Assembly: GCF_002160755.1 (NCBI RefSeq)
Contig: NZ_NFLE01000019.1
Location: 1-64,000, forward strand
Direction: 5' to 3'
From: Lachnoclostridium sp. An14
Lineage (GTDB): Bacteria; Bacillota; Clostridia; Lachnospirales; Lachnospiraceae
DNA length: 64,000 nt
Shown here: positions 44,036 to 52,143 of the stretch, in pieces
How the letters are laid out: the number at the start of each line of letters is the position of its first letter
Numbering within the stretch: the stretch's first letter is position 1
Notes under the pieces: model-generated
Databases searched by the model: none
Seen by the model: only the letters and a program-made list of their open reading frames with translations
Told to the model about the DNA's origin: nothing
Position numbers and translations under genes: made by a program

Positions 44036-44293
44036 ATGAAAGTAACTGTAATCGGAAGTCATCTCTGCCCGGACACCCTGGCAGCGTTAAACAAATTATC
44101 TGCCGAGGGGGCGGAGATTGATTTTAAGGATATTTTATCCTGCCACAGCGACCTTAAGGCCTACCTGGAGCTGCGGGACAACAGCCCGCTCTACGGGGAA
44201 ATCAGAGGCACGGAGCGCCTGGGAATCCCCTGTTTCCTGTGCGAGGACGGACGGGTGACCCTGGAGCTGGGAGAGGTTTTAGGGCATAAGTAG
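44036..44293 (+). CDS. Glutaredoxin-like small protein
   Basis: An 85-residue thioredoxin-fold protein. It begins MKVTVIGSHLCPDTLAALNK, where glutaredoxins have CPYC; here only the first cysteine of that motif is kept (CPDT), so any redox role would be monothiol. A second conserved-looking stretch is ERLGIPCFLCEDG, with the cis-proline loop preceding CFLC. AGGAGG precedes the ATG. It ends the lyase-symporter operon and may handle thiols released by the lyase (inferred). Confidence 0.8.
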   Translation: MKVTVIGSHLCPDTLAALNKLSAEGAEIDFKDILSCHSDLKAYLELRDNSPLYGEIRGTERLGIPCFLCEDGRVTLELGEVLGHK

Positions 44294-44323
44294 GATTCGG
44301 AAAAACAGAGGACGGAGAACGGA

Positions 44324-44359
44324 TGCGGCATGGTCATTTTTGGCTGTGCCGCACTTTTT
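44324..44359 (+). terminator. Terminator of the sigma-54 operon
   Basis: TGCGGCA (44324-44330) pairs with TGCCGCA (44347-44353), followed by CTTTTTA. It lies 30 bp after the glutaredoxin-like gene. Confidence 0.8.
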
Positions 44360-44492
44360 ATTTAACAGGAAACTGCGTTTCCTGTTAAATAAAAATGCTC
44401 CGCAAGGAGGCGCACTCCGCGCAGAGGAAAATGGCTGCTGGCGCAGCCGCGCTCCGGCGCGAGTGTGCGCCAAGCACACACTTTTTATGGTT
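44358..44492 (+). repeat. Dispersed palindromic element, copy B
   Basis: Begins with a perfect 14-bp stem, ATTTAACAGGAAAC (44360-44373) and GTTTCCTGTTAAAT (44377-44390), and ends with GTGTGCGCCAAGCACACAC plus five T residues near 44463-44487. The right end matches copy A at 21756-21905 over about 35 bases with one or two changes. It sits directly behind another terminator. Confidence 0.65.
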
Positions 44493-44560
44493 TCCATGAC
44501 ACACAAATGTGGTAGAATGAGGGGAAAGACCATATTTGCTTTTGTCAGGAGGATTCGGCG

Positions 44561-45091
44561 ATGGATAAAATTGTGTTGGTGAGGCCCACGGAGGAATACG
44601 CGGCGCAGGTCATGGAGTACAAAAGGGAAATGGAGCAAAACGGAGACAGCCTTGACGGCTGCGCTGGCCTGGAAGATGTGGAATCCTTTGAGGAATGGAT
44701 CCGTTTTGAGGAGAGGCTGAGGGCAAAACATCAGGACGGCTACGTGCCGTCAGAGGTGTTTCTGGCGGTAAGACGGGAGGATCGCCGTGTGGTGGGCATG
44801 ATTGATTTCCGCCATGCTCTGTCCCCCTTTCTGCTGCGTTTTGGCGGAAATATCGGATACAGCGTGCGGCCGTCGGAGCGACGGAAAGGCTACGCCTCGG
44901 AGATGCTGAAGGAGATTTTGCCTGTCTGTCAGAAAACCGGGGTGTGGCGGGTTTTGGTGACCTGCGATAAGGAAAACGAGGCGTCCCGGAGAACGATCAT
45001 CAAAAACGGCGGGATTCTGGAGGAGGAAGTGGCGGATACGGCCGGGATAAGCAAAAGCGGAGTGATTCAGAGGTATTGGATCGCGGTTTAA
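44561..45091 (+). CDS. GNAT family N-acetyltransferase
   Basis: A 176-residue GNAT protein. The acetyl-CoA binding motif lies in IGYSVRPSERRKGYASEML (about residues 103-121), preceded by a beta strand VGMIDFRHAL and followed by VTCDKENEASRRTIIKNGG, the conserved late motif. The N-terminal half has the PTEEYAAQVMEYKREM start common in this subgroup. AGGAGGATTCGGCG precedes the ATG. It is a single gene between the sigma-54 operon and a convergent symporter gene; substrate unknown. Confidence 0.88.
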   Translation: MDKIVLVRPTEEYAAQVMEYKREMEQNGDSLDGCAGLEDVESFEEWIRFEERLRAKHQDGYVPSEVFLAVRREDRRVVGMIDFRHALSPFLLRFGGNIGYSVRPSERRKGYASEMLKEILPVCQKTGVWRVLVTCDKENEASRRTIIKNGGILEEEVADTAGISKSGVIQRYWIAV

Positions 45092-45160
45092 GGAGGAAGA
45101 TTTCTGGCGGCACACGGAAACCAAATGTCAGGCGGGGAGCAGCGGCGGCAAAAACAAAAA

Positions 45161-45220
45161 ACCATCCCCGCAGAGATCGGAACATTCCTTTTCAATGTCC
45201 CGGATCCCGATGGGGATGGT
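45161..45220. terminator. Bidirectional terminator between convergent genes
   Basis: ACCATCCCC (45161-45169) pairs with GGGGATGGT (45212-45220); A-rich DNA on the left and CTTTATT on the right. It separates the rightward acetyltransferase from the leftward symporter gene. Confidence 0.7.
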
Positions 45221-45271
45221 CTTTATTCCATGGAAATTCGTATCTTTGCTGAAACGACGGTTTTGGCGTCC

Positions 45272-46504
45272 CTACGCCGCTTTATCCGCCCGCGCCCGTT
45301 GGAGCCAGTCTTTTCCTTCCACCACTCTGGCGATAATCATGGCCAGTCCCGTGTCTCCGGTGACGTTGATGGCGGTGGCCGGGGCGTCGGTGATGGTTCC
45401 GATCAGCACCATGATCGGGATGGACACCGTGGGGAACCCGAACACGGAAATGATAAAGATTTCAGCCACATATCCGCCGGCGGGGATGCCGCCCATGACC
45501 ACGGAGGCGATCACTGCCACCACGATGGACATGATCAGGTTTCTGGGAGTGGCGTAATCAATGCCGAATACGGAGCAGAGCAGGGCGATCTTTAAGATCT
45601 GGATAATGCAGGCCCCGTCCTTGTGCAGGTTTGCGCCCAGAGGGATGGAAATATCCGCGATCTCGCTGGGGATTCCGATTTCCTTCGCGTGCATCATATT
45701 CACCGGAAGGGATGCCGCGGAGGAACAGGTTCCCAGGGCAGTCAGAGTGGGAGCGGCCGCGCCTTTCCACCACACCCGAACGCCTTCCGCGCCGGCTCCG
45801 ATATAGGCCATAACCGTCTGGGAAACCACGTAGTAGGCCAGCACAACCACCAGATACATGATGATTCCTCTGGACAGCGGTCCCACCACTTCCTTGCCGT
45901 ACTGGCCGATCAGGATGGCGAAGTAGCAGCCCAGTCCCAGGGGAGCCAGTTTCATCACGATGCCGATAACCTTTACGATTACCTCCGTCAGGCAGTCCAT
46001 GGTGGAAACGATGGGTTTTCCCTTTTCACCGGCCATGATAATGGCGATGGAGAAAATCACGGTGAACACGATGAGGGCCATGAGGTTCGACTTGGAAAAC
46101 AGCAGCGGGAAGTCGCTGACGGTAAACATTCCAAGGAAATTCATGCTGCCGGAGGCGTCCGTCACGTCCTCTGTGAGGTTGAGGACCGCGCCTTTTCCGG
46201 GATCAAAAATCAGGGACGGGATCACCATAAACAGGCAGGCGATCACGCCGGTAACAATGGTTCCCACCAGGAAGGTGATCATAATCTTTCTCAGCTTCGC
46301 CAGGTCCTCCATTTTGGAGATGGCGGAGGTGAGGGAGCAGAAGATCAGAGGCACCACGCAGCAGTACAGAAGGTTTAAGAAAATATCCGCTACGGGCTGG
46401 AGGACTGACGCGCCCTCTCCCCAGAACAGCCCGACTACTCCGCCGACGACCATAGCTCCCAGGAGCATAAAGGATGATTTATAAGTATTCCATATACTTT
46501 TCAT
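45272..46504 (-). CDS. Dicarboxylate/amino acid:cation symporter (DAACS), second copy
   Basis: A 410-residue paralogue of the symporter at 42762. The core signatures are again visible: PTLTALGTCSSAASLPVN and IPLGANLHKDGA, followed by IMVLIGTITDAPATAINVTGD. It lies 46 bp downstream of a second MalY/PatB gene in the same direction. AAGGAGAATGT precedes the ATG. The lyase/symporter pair is therefore duplicated in the window under two different regulators. Substrate is probably amino-acid-like; not determined. Confidence 0.9.
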   Translation of the reverse strand: MKSIWNTYKSSFMLLGAMVVGGVVGLFWGEGASVLQPVADIFLNLLYCCVVPLIFCSLTSAISKMEDLAKLRKIMITFLVGTIVTGVIACLFMVIPSLIFDPGKGAVLNLTEDVTDASGSMNFLGMFTVSDFPLLFSKSNLMALIVFTVIFSIAIIMAGEKGKPIVSTMDCLTEVIVKVIGIVMKLAPLGLGCYFAILIGQYGKEVVGPLSRGIIMYLVVVLAYYVVSQTVMAYIGAGAEGVRVWWKGAAAPTLTALGTCSSAASLPVNMMHAKEIGIPSEIADISIPLGANLHKDGACIIQILKIALLCSVFGIDYATPRNLIMSIVVAVIASVVMGGIPAGGYVAEIFIISVFGFPTVSIPIMVLIGTITDAPATAINVTGDTGLAMIIARVVEGKDWLQRARADKAA

Positions 46505-46550
46505 ATAACATTCTCCTTTGCAGTTGAAATGGTTTAAACGGGAAACAGAA

Positions 46551-47738
46551 TTATCTCTGATGAGCGTCCATAGCCTGTTTCAGCTGCTCAAAGGCCTGTT
46601 CTACGGTAGCGCGGGGGCAGGCCAGGTTGAAACGCTCAAACTGCGCCGTCTCCGGTCCGAAGATTTTGCCGGAATCCAGCCAGAGTTTCGCCTCCTCAGT
46701 CATGATGTGCTCCAGCTCCTCGTCGGTGAATCCGTATCCGGAAAAATCAATCCAGACCAGGTAGGTGCCTTCCGGCTCCACAAACGTAGCTTTCGGGAAG
46801 TTCTCCTTTACAAATTCCCGCACGTAAGCAATATTTCCGGAGATGTACTCCACCAGCTCATCCACCCAGGCAGCGCCCTTGGTGTAGCAGGCCTTTACGG
46901 CCTCCATGCCCATGATGTTGCCCTGGCTGTAGCCGGCGGCGGCGTTCGCGTGACGGTATTTTGCCCGCAGGTCCGCGTCGGGAATGATCACGTTTGCCGG
47001 CTGGAATCCCGCTACGTTAAAGGTCTTGCTGGGAGAGGTATATAAAACCAGGTTTTTCCGGTATTTGGGATCCAGGTTCATAAAGCTGGTGAAATGGTTT
47101 TCTCCGTATACGAAATCGCAGTGGATCTCGTCGTCCATGATCACCACGCCGTGAGCCATGCAGATGTCTCCCAGACGCTCCAGCTCCTCTTTTGTCCACA
47201 CGCGTCCTACCGGGTTGTGAGGATTGCAGAGGATGAACACTTTTACGTTGTTGTCTACGATTTTCTTTTCAAAATCATCAAAATCAATGGTGTAGCGGCC
47301 GTTCTCGTAGTGGAGCTGGTTGTTGATGAATACGCGGCCGTTGTCCTCGATTACCTCGCGGAAGGGATAGTACACCGGCTGCTGGATGAGGATGGCGTCG
47401 CCCTCTTTCGTAAAGGCGTTTACTCCCGTAGCCAGGCCGTACACCACGCCGCAGCCCACCGTCACCGTCTCCGGGTCGATCTGGTAGCCGTGGCGCTCGG
47501 AAAACCACTTGTTCAGGGCGTCAAAATAGGAGCCGTCCGGATCGGTATATCCAAAAATTCCGTGATCAATGCGCTTGTGAAGGTCATCTAAGATCTCTTT
47601 CGGGAGGGCAAAATCCATGTCCGCCACCCAGAGGGGCAGCAGGTCGTCCCGGCCTTTTCGTTTCATGCCGAAGTCATATTTCAGGCAGCTGGTTCCGCGG
47701 CGGTTTACGATTGCATCGAAATTATACTGTTTGCTCAT
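46551..47738 (-). CDS. MalY/PatB-type PLP C-S lyase/aminotransferase (MarR-controlled copy)
   Basis: A 395-residue MalY/PatB enzyme, paralogous to the one at 41534. It shows LLPLWVADMDFALPKEIL, GCGVVYGLATGVNAFTKEGD, DDEIHCDFVYG and the PLP lysine in SPSKTFNVAGFQ. It should cleave cystathionine or cysteine S-conjugates. AAAGGATC precedes the ATG. Its promoter (47848-47876) is bracketed by two palindromes that fit the divergent MarR-type gene, so it is probably induced by a ligand of that regulator. Confidence 0.9.
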   Translation of the reverse strand: MSKQYNFDAIVNRRGTSCLKYDFGMKRKGRDDLLPLWVADMDFALPKEILDDLHKRIDHGIFGYTDPDGSYFDALNKWFSERHGYQIDPETVTVGCGVVYGLATGVNAFTKEGDAILIQQPVYYPFREVIEDNGRVFINNQLHYENGRYTIDFDDFEKKIVDNNVKVFILCNPHNPVGRVWTKEELERLGDICMAHGVVIMDDEIHCDFVYGENHFTSFMNLDPKYRKNLVLYTSPSKTFNVAGFQPANVIIPDADLRAKYRHANAAAGYSQGNIMGMEAVKACYTKGAAWVDELVEYISGNIAYVREFVKENFPKATFVEPEGTYLVWIDFSGYGFTDEELEHIMTEEAKLWLDSGKIFGPETAQFERFNLACPRATVEQAFEQLKQAMDAHQR

Positions 47739-47814
47739 GTTTCGTGATCCTTTCTTTGGTGGAATGTTTTTTTGTTGTGGTTCCGTTTCTTTTGGAGGAA
47801 ATTCGCGCGCGATA

Positions 47815-47902
47815 TAGTTTAATTATTAAACTAATTATTATGGCAATATCATATCACCGGAAAAATGGGATGTCAAGTGATTTTGGTTTAAAAATTAAAC
47901 TA
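47815..47902 (-). promoter_or_regulatory. Lyase/symporter promoter bracketed by two MarR-type palindromes
   Basis: On the minus strand TTGACA (47871-47876), 17 bp, TATGAT (47848-47853). TAGTTTAATTATTAAACTA (47815-47833) is a perfect palindrome just downstream of the -10 box, and GTTTAAAAATTAAAC (47886-47900) lies just upstream of the -35 box. Both share the half-site GTTTAA. Confidence 0.8.
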
Positions 47903-47938
47903 TTTTTGAAGAAAATTATGCAGTATCACATAAAAATG

Positions 47939-47966
47939 TTGATTATAAATGGAAATATGTTATAAT
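47939..47966 (+). promoter_or_regulatory. Promoter of the MarR family gene
   Basis: TTGATT (47939-47944), 16 bp, TATAAT (47961-47966), about 65 bp before the regulator's ATG. It lies about 40 bp from the nearer GTTTAA palindrome, so partial autoregulation is possible. Confidence 0.65.
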
Positions 47967-48031
47967 AGTTAATGGAAAAACCATTTTATCATTGGAAATA
48001 ATGATAAATATGGGAGAGAGGAGAATGAAAA

Positions 48032-48733
48032 ATGTCGGAAATAGAGATGGAAAATGAAAGTTTAGTAATTAAACAAATGATGTCTATTTTGGCAGATATA
48101 AAAAAAGGGAAGGCAGAGGATTCACTGGCTGGCGGAGAACAGGAGAGACAGGAGGCCGCCGGGGCGGATTCGTCCGATCCGGAGAGCAGCTTTATCAATG
48201 AGACGTTCCAGGTGTTAAACGGCCGCCACAACATCATCTATGAATTTGTTATGCGCTATGACGACTATATTTACGCGGAGCACAGCTATGGCACCGGCTA
48301 CCATTTAACCATGATTGAGGTGCACACCCTTACCTATATTGAGGACCATCCGGGGACGACGGTGACGGACCTCACCGGTTATTGGAAAAAGACGAAAGGG
48401 GCCGTTTCCCAGATTGTGAGCAAGCTGGAGGATCTGGGACTGGTGACAAAGGTCAAGCAGGAGGGAAACGCGAAGACCGTCCACCTGTATGTGACGGAGA
48501 CCGGCCTTCAGACCAGCCGCGCCCACAAGCTGTATGACATTCTGGACATCACAAAAACCCTCAGCCAGATTCAGAGGGAATGTACGTCCGCGGAGATTGA
48601 TACCTTTTATAAGGTGCTGTCCGTGTACTACCGGGTGATCTGCAAGGATTTCGAGGAAAATAAGATTCCGAAACGGTATGGAAAACGGAGAAAACAGGAT
48701 TTGGGAAGTGAGAAACAGGCTGGCGGGAGCTGA
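48032..48733 (+). CDS. MarR family transcriptional regulator
   Basis: A 233-residue regulator, longer than typical MarR proteins (about 150). Residues 1-55 are an extra Glu/Ala-rich segment. The winged helix lies at about 85-165 (LTYIEDHPGTTVTDLTGYWK, KGAVSQIVSKLEDLGLVTKV, then the wing EGNAKTVHLYVTETG). The basic C-terminal tail is also extra. AGGAGAATG precedes the ATG. It is divergent from the lyase/symporter pair and most likely represses it through the two GTTTAA palindromes. Confidence 0.88.
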   Translation: MSEIEMENESLVIKQMMSILADIKKGKAEDSLAGGEQERQEAAGADSSDPESSFINETFQVLNGRHNIIYEFVMRYDDYIYAEHSYGTGYHLTMIEVHTLTYIEDHPGTTVTDLTGYWKKTKGAVSQIVSKLEDLGLVTKVKQEGNAKTVHLYVTETGLQTSRAHKLYDILDITKTLSQIQRECTSAEIDTFYKVLSVYYRVICKDFEENKIPKRYGKRRKQDLGSEKQAGGS

Positions 48734-48853
48734 TGTAAAATAGGAGACGGGATGCTTTTTTGTATTAGAGGATGGCGCGCGGCGCGTCTGAGCCGGGAGA
48801 TTTTATGCTGGAAAAAGGATGCTTTCTATAACGTAAATAAAGTATAAAACATG

Positions 48854-48894
48854 GCCGGGGCGCCGGAATCTCAGGAAGGGTCCGGCGCCCCGGC
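48854..48894 (+). terminator. Terminator after the MarR gene
   Basis: GCCGGGGCGCCGGA (48854-48867) pairs perfectly with TCCGGCGCCCCGGC (48881-48894), followed by TTTT. A very stable 14-bp stem. Confidence 0.85.
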
Positions 48895-48945
48895 TTTTGC
48901 CGGCGCAGGGAATTGCCTTGGTTTTGCCTCGTCTTAAGCGGCGGG

Positions 48946-49563
48946 TCAGCGGATGAAGTTCGTGCTTACAGGCGCCTCTTTCTCCGGCAGGCCGTAGGCC
49001 TCTTTTCCCAGAGCGATGCTTTTCATCAGGAAGGTCATGTTCCTTGCCAGGGTGCGCATGGTGAGCAGGCCCTCCTCGTCCTGAGAGGCTTCTCCCGGCA
49101 GGCGGCCGTGGATGCTGTTCCAGTAACGGCTGGAGGCCACAGGCATTCCGCTGATGGTGAAGAACTTGTTCAGCTCGTCAAAGGTGGCGGAAAGGCCGCC
49201 TCTCCTGGCGCAGACCACGCTGGCGCCCACCTTCATGGTCTTGTCGAAGTGGGTGCTGTAAAACAGCCTGGTTAAAAAGGCCACAAGGGTGGCGTTGGCG
49301 GACGCGTAATACACCGGACTTGCCACCACCAGCCCGTCGCAGGCCTCAAATTTCGGCGCGGCCTCATTTACAATGTCATCAAACACACAGGCCCCCGTTT
49401 TGGCGCAGGAGCCGCAGGCCACACAGCTGCGGATGTCCTTGTTTCCGATCTGCAGGATTTCCGTTTCCACGCCCTCGGCGGCAAAGACCTTCTCCATCTC
49501 CTTCAGGGCGATGGACGTATTTCCGTTTGGCCGCGGGCTTCCGTTGATAATCAGTACCTTCAA
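48946..49563 (-). CDS. NADPH-dependent FMN reductase / flavodoxin-fold oxidoreductase
   Basis: A 205-residue flavodoxin-fold protein of the iron-sulphur flavoprotein/FMN reductase group. It starts KVLIINGSPRPNGNTSIALK (FMN phosphate loop), has a cysteine motif CVACGSCAKTGACVFDD that could bind an iron-sulphur cluster, and SPVYYASANATLVAFLTRLF for the flavin ring. I chose the TTG at 49563 because GGAGAGGAGG lies at the right distance and the conserved sequence begins there; no ATG fits. Probable role is electron transfer or detoxification. Confidence 0.88.
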   Translation of the reverse strand: MKVLIINGSPRPNGNTSIALKEMEKVFAAEGVETEILQIGNKDIRSCVACGSCAKTGACVFDDIVNEAAPKFEACDGLVVASPVYYASANATLVAFLTRLFYSTHFDKTMKVGASVVCARRGGLSATFDELNKFFTISGMPVASSRYWNSIHGRLPGEASQDEEGLLTMRTLARNMTFLMKSIALGKEAYGLPEKEAPVSTNFIR

Positions 49564-49710
49564 TGTTCTAACCTCCTCTCCAGGCATCCGTGCCTGAATA
49601 CTATCAGTATAACACCGGAAGGGAGGGAGCGGTCAAGTGGGAAATCGGCAGGGGCGGTTTCGCAAAAAAGGTCAGCCCTGTCTTTAGAAACGGGAAAAAT
49701 GGCCGAAAAA

Positions 49711-49750
49711 GGAGCCGGAACCTGGCTTTTTCAAACCATGTTCCGGCTCC
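49711..49750 (-). terminator. Terminator of mecA
   Basis: GGAGCCGGAAC (49711-49721) pairs with GTTCCGGCTCC (49740-49750); on the minus strand TTTTTCGG follows. It lies just after the mecA stop codon. Confidence 0.85.
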
Positions 49751-49757
49751 CGTCCGT

Positions 49758-50486
49758 TTACACTAAGGCCAGGGACTGGAGGGCTTTATCCTTTACGATT
49801 ACCTCGTAGTGCTCCTGAAAATACGCCTCGGTGGCATATTCAAATTTCTGTTTCGTTCCGTATTCCGCCAGGACGTTCAGCGCCCGGTTGAACTCTCTTT
49901 GATCCTCTCCGGCATTTACCACCAGGTAATACTGGGAGGTGCCGGGTTTTTTGTAGAGGGTGTTCATCCCGGTGAAGTTTCCGCCCACAGCGTGGGCCGC
50001 TTCGGTGGCGCCGTCCAGGCTGTCAAAACGGTAGATGCGGACGGAGGGCTTAGGCTCCTCCTGCTTTGAGGCATCCGTCTGAGGCTGTTTGGGCGCCGTC
50101 TCCTGATTCTGGGAAACCAGGCGGCCGAGAAGTCCGTCGGCTCCCTCCAAAAGCTCGCTCGCCAGGGATGCGAGCAGATCTTCGCTCTCATCCTCCGGGG
50201 ACGGGGAAAATTTGGAAAATCTGGTATCCAGTTCTTCAGGGTCCTCTATTTTTGTAATGATCAGCATAACACTCTCATTTGATAACGGAATCGCTTCAAC
50301 CATCAGAGGAATGTCCTCCGCTTCAAAACCCACCTCGTTTGACGCCTTCTGGATCATTTCCCGAAACAGATTCCTGGCCTTTTCCGTACCGTAAGCAAGC
50401 TCCCGCAGGTTTAAGTTGCGGACGCTTAAGTCAAAGCTGCTAAGGGTACAGCGGATCTGATTTTCACTGACACGTTCGATCTTCAT
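49758..50486 (-). CDS. mecA: Adaptor protein MecA
   Basis: A 242-residue MecA-like adaptor, which in Firmicutes delivers substrate proteins to the ClpC/ClpP protease. The N-terminal substrate-binding domain starts MKIERVSENQIRCTLSSFDL, the middle (about residues 100-140) is a variable acidic linker, and the C-terminal ClpC-binding domain contains YRFDSLDGATEAAHAVGG and TSQYYLVVNAGEDQREF. AAGGAAGTG precedes the ATG at 50486. It is divergent from the kinase gene; the 220-bp gap is AT-rich and holds both promoters. Confidence 0.92.
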   Translation of the reverse strand: MKIERVSENQIRCTLSSFDLSVRNLNLRELAYGTEKARNLFREMIQKASNEVGFEAEDIPLMVEAIPLSNESVMLIITKIEDPEELDTRFSKFSPSPEDESEDLLASLASELLEGADGLLGRLVSQNQETAPKQPQTDASKQEEPKPSVRIYRFDSLDGATEAAHAVGGNFTGMNTLYKKPGTSQYYLVVNAGEDQREFNRALNVLAEYGTKQKFEYATEAYFQEHYEVIVKDKALQSLALV

Positions 50487-50667
50487 AGGCTCACTTCCTT
50501 TTGTAGGTATATGAAAAAGATACACTTCCTCAACATAACTATACTATATAATATATCAAAATATCAATCGGTATGTGAATAATTTATGAAAATTTAAGGT
50601 TTTCCGGGAAAAACAAGGGAAATCCAGGGGTTTAGAAAAAATTTAGAAATGTTTATGGATATTTTAT

Positions 50668-50696
50668 TTGCCAAAACCGGATAATAGCCGTACAAT
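50668..50696 (+). promoter_or_regulatory. Promoter of the Ser/Thr kinase gene
   Basis: TTGCCA (50668-50673), 17 bp, TACAAT (50691-50696). Transcription from it would start only a few bases before the ATG at 50708, so translation would be almost leaderless or would use a longer transcript from further upstream. Confidence 0.55.
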
Positions 50697-50707
50697 GAAC
50701 ACAGGAA

Positions 50708-52120
50708 ATGGCTCCTCCCGGAAAGGAGGAGGTAGAGATCAAAGAATCTGTTCTGTTCGGAAAATACCGGCTGGAGCGCGTCCTTGGAAATGGCGGCACG
50801 GCTACGGTATATCTGGCTACCCATCTGGGCCTGCAGGAGGTACGGGCCATCAAGAGAATTTCCAAGGCATCCGAAGGCTACAGGCAGTTCCGGAAGGAAG
50901 GCCTGATTTTAAAATCCATCCGCCATCCGGGGATTCCTATTGTGTATGACCTGGAGGAGGATGAGGACTACGGTTATCTGATCGAAGAATATCTGGAAGG
51001 GGAAAACCTGTTTGAAATGGTAAAGGAGCAGGGCCCTCTGTCAACGGCAAGGACGGTTTCCATCGGAATCCAGATCTGCCATCTGGTTCATCATTTGCAT
51101 TCCGCAAAAACGAATCCCATTCTTTATTTGGATTTGCAGCCAAAGAATCTTCTCTTGTGTCACGACACGGTAAAGCTGGTGGATTTTGGGCTGGCCGCGT
51201 TCCCCGGGGAGGAAGGAGGCGCTGCCGGGACTCCGGGCTTTGCGGCTCCGGAGCAGTATGCCGGGGAGCTGCCGGACGAGAGGACGGATATATACGGGAT
51301 CGGGGCGGTCCTGTACTTTCTGTGCGAGGGAGAGAGCCCGCGGCAGGACGGGACATCTGCCGGTTTGCGGCGGATCCGGCAGAGAAGGCTTAGAAGGATC
51401 ATCAGGAAATGCCTGGAAAGACGGCGGGAGAAACGGTATCCTTCCGCCTCTCAGCTGGAGACGGACCTGAAACGGGTGTGCGCCCTTCCCGCCGGAATCA
51501 CGGGAGGAAAGCAGGGAGGAGAGCCATTTCCCATTGTAGTGGCATTTGCCGGAAACCGTCCGGGAGTGGGGACCACCCACCTGGCCGTGGGCCTGACAGC
51601 GTATTTGAGAGATCAGGGATTCCTGGCGCTTTACGCGGAACAAAACCGGAGCGGAGCAGTGAGAGAGCTTCTCAGAAACTCTCGGAAAAGCCTGGACCGC
51701 TTTGGGTCTGCCGCGGTGTTTGGCCTTTCGGTGCGGCCGTTTCTTGGAGAAAACGTGCGTCTGGACGAACGGAGCTGGCAGGTGATTGTAAAGGATCTGG
51801 GAGTCTGGAGCAGAGAGGCGGATGCGAAAGGGAAACAGGACTGGGACGTCCTTGTGGAGGTCCGGGGCGGAAAGCCATGGAATTCCCCGCTGGGAGTCTG
51901 TCCTTCGCCGGGAGTTGTGGTCTGGAATTTTTCCTTAAAAAGCGGCGCCGGGCGGAGAGAATTCGTCTGTGCCCCCTATTTTCCCGATCCGTTTTTTCCT
52001 GCCGGGCGGGCCAGGAGGTTTTATGCCCGTCTGTCCGGGCGGTGCGGGATTGAGAGAGGGGGCGTTTCCGGACGGGGATTGGAAGGCGCGCGGCAGCTTG
52101 TGAGGCGTGCGGGACGATAG
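50708..52120 (+). CDS. Serine/threonine protein kinase with C-terminal degenerate MinD-like domain
   Basis: A 470-residue protein. Residues 18-260 are a Hanks-type kinase: glycine loop VLGNGGTATVYLA, lysine AIKR (K49), catalytic loop YLDLQPKNLL, DFG in KLVDFGLA and APE in FAAPEQY. From about residue 275 a MinD/ParA-like domain begins with VAFAGNRPGVGTTHLAVGL, but the P-loop lysine is missing (GVGTTH). There is no membrane helix or PASTA repeat, unlike PrkC, so it is a soluble kinase. The start is uncertain: a very good AGGAGG lies inside the frame at 50725-50733 without a normal start codon after it. A second MinD-like gene follows. Confidence 0.85.
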   Translation: MAPPGKEEVEIKESVLFGKYRLERVLGNGGTATVYLATHLGLQEVRAIKRISKASEGYRQFRKEGLILKSIRHPGIPIVYDLEEDEDYGYLIEEYLEGENLFEMVKEQGPLSTARTVSIGIQICHLVHHLHSAKTNPILYLDLQPKNLLLCHDTVKLVDFGLAAFPGEEGGAAGTPGFAAPEQYAGELPDERTDIYGIGAVLYFLCEGESPRQDGTSAGLRRIRQRRLRRIIRKCLERRREKRYPSASQLETDLKRVCALPAGITGGKQGGEPFPIVVAFAGNRPGVGTTHLAVGLTAYLRDQGFLALYAEQNRSGAVRELLRNSRKSLDRFGSAAVFGLSVRPFLGENVRLDERSWQVIVKDLGVWSREADAKGKQDWDVLVEVRGGKPWNSPLGVCPSPGVVVWNFSLKSGAGRREFVCAPYFPDPFFPAGRARRFYARLSGRCGIERGGVSGRGLEGARQLVRRAGR

Positions 52121-52143
52121 GGGCTGGCGGAGCGTGCAGGGGA

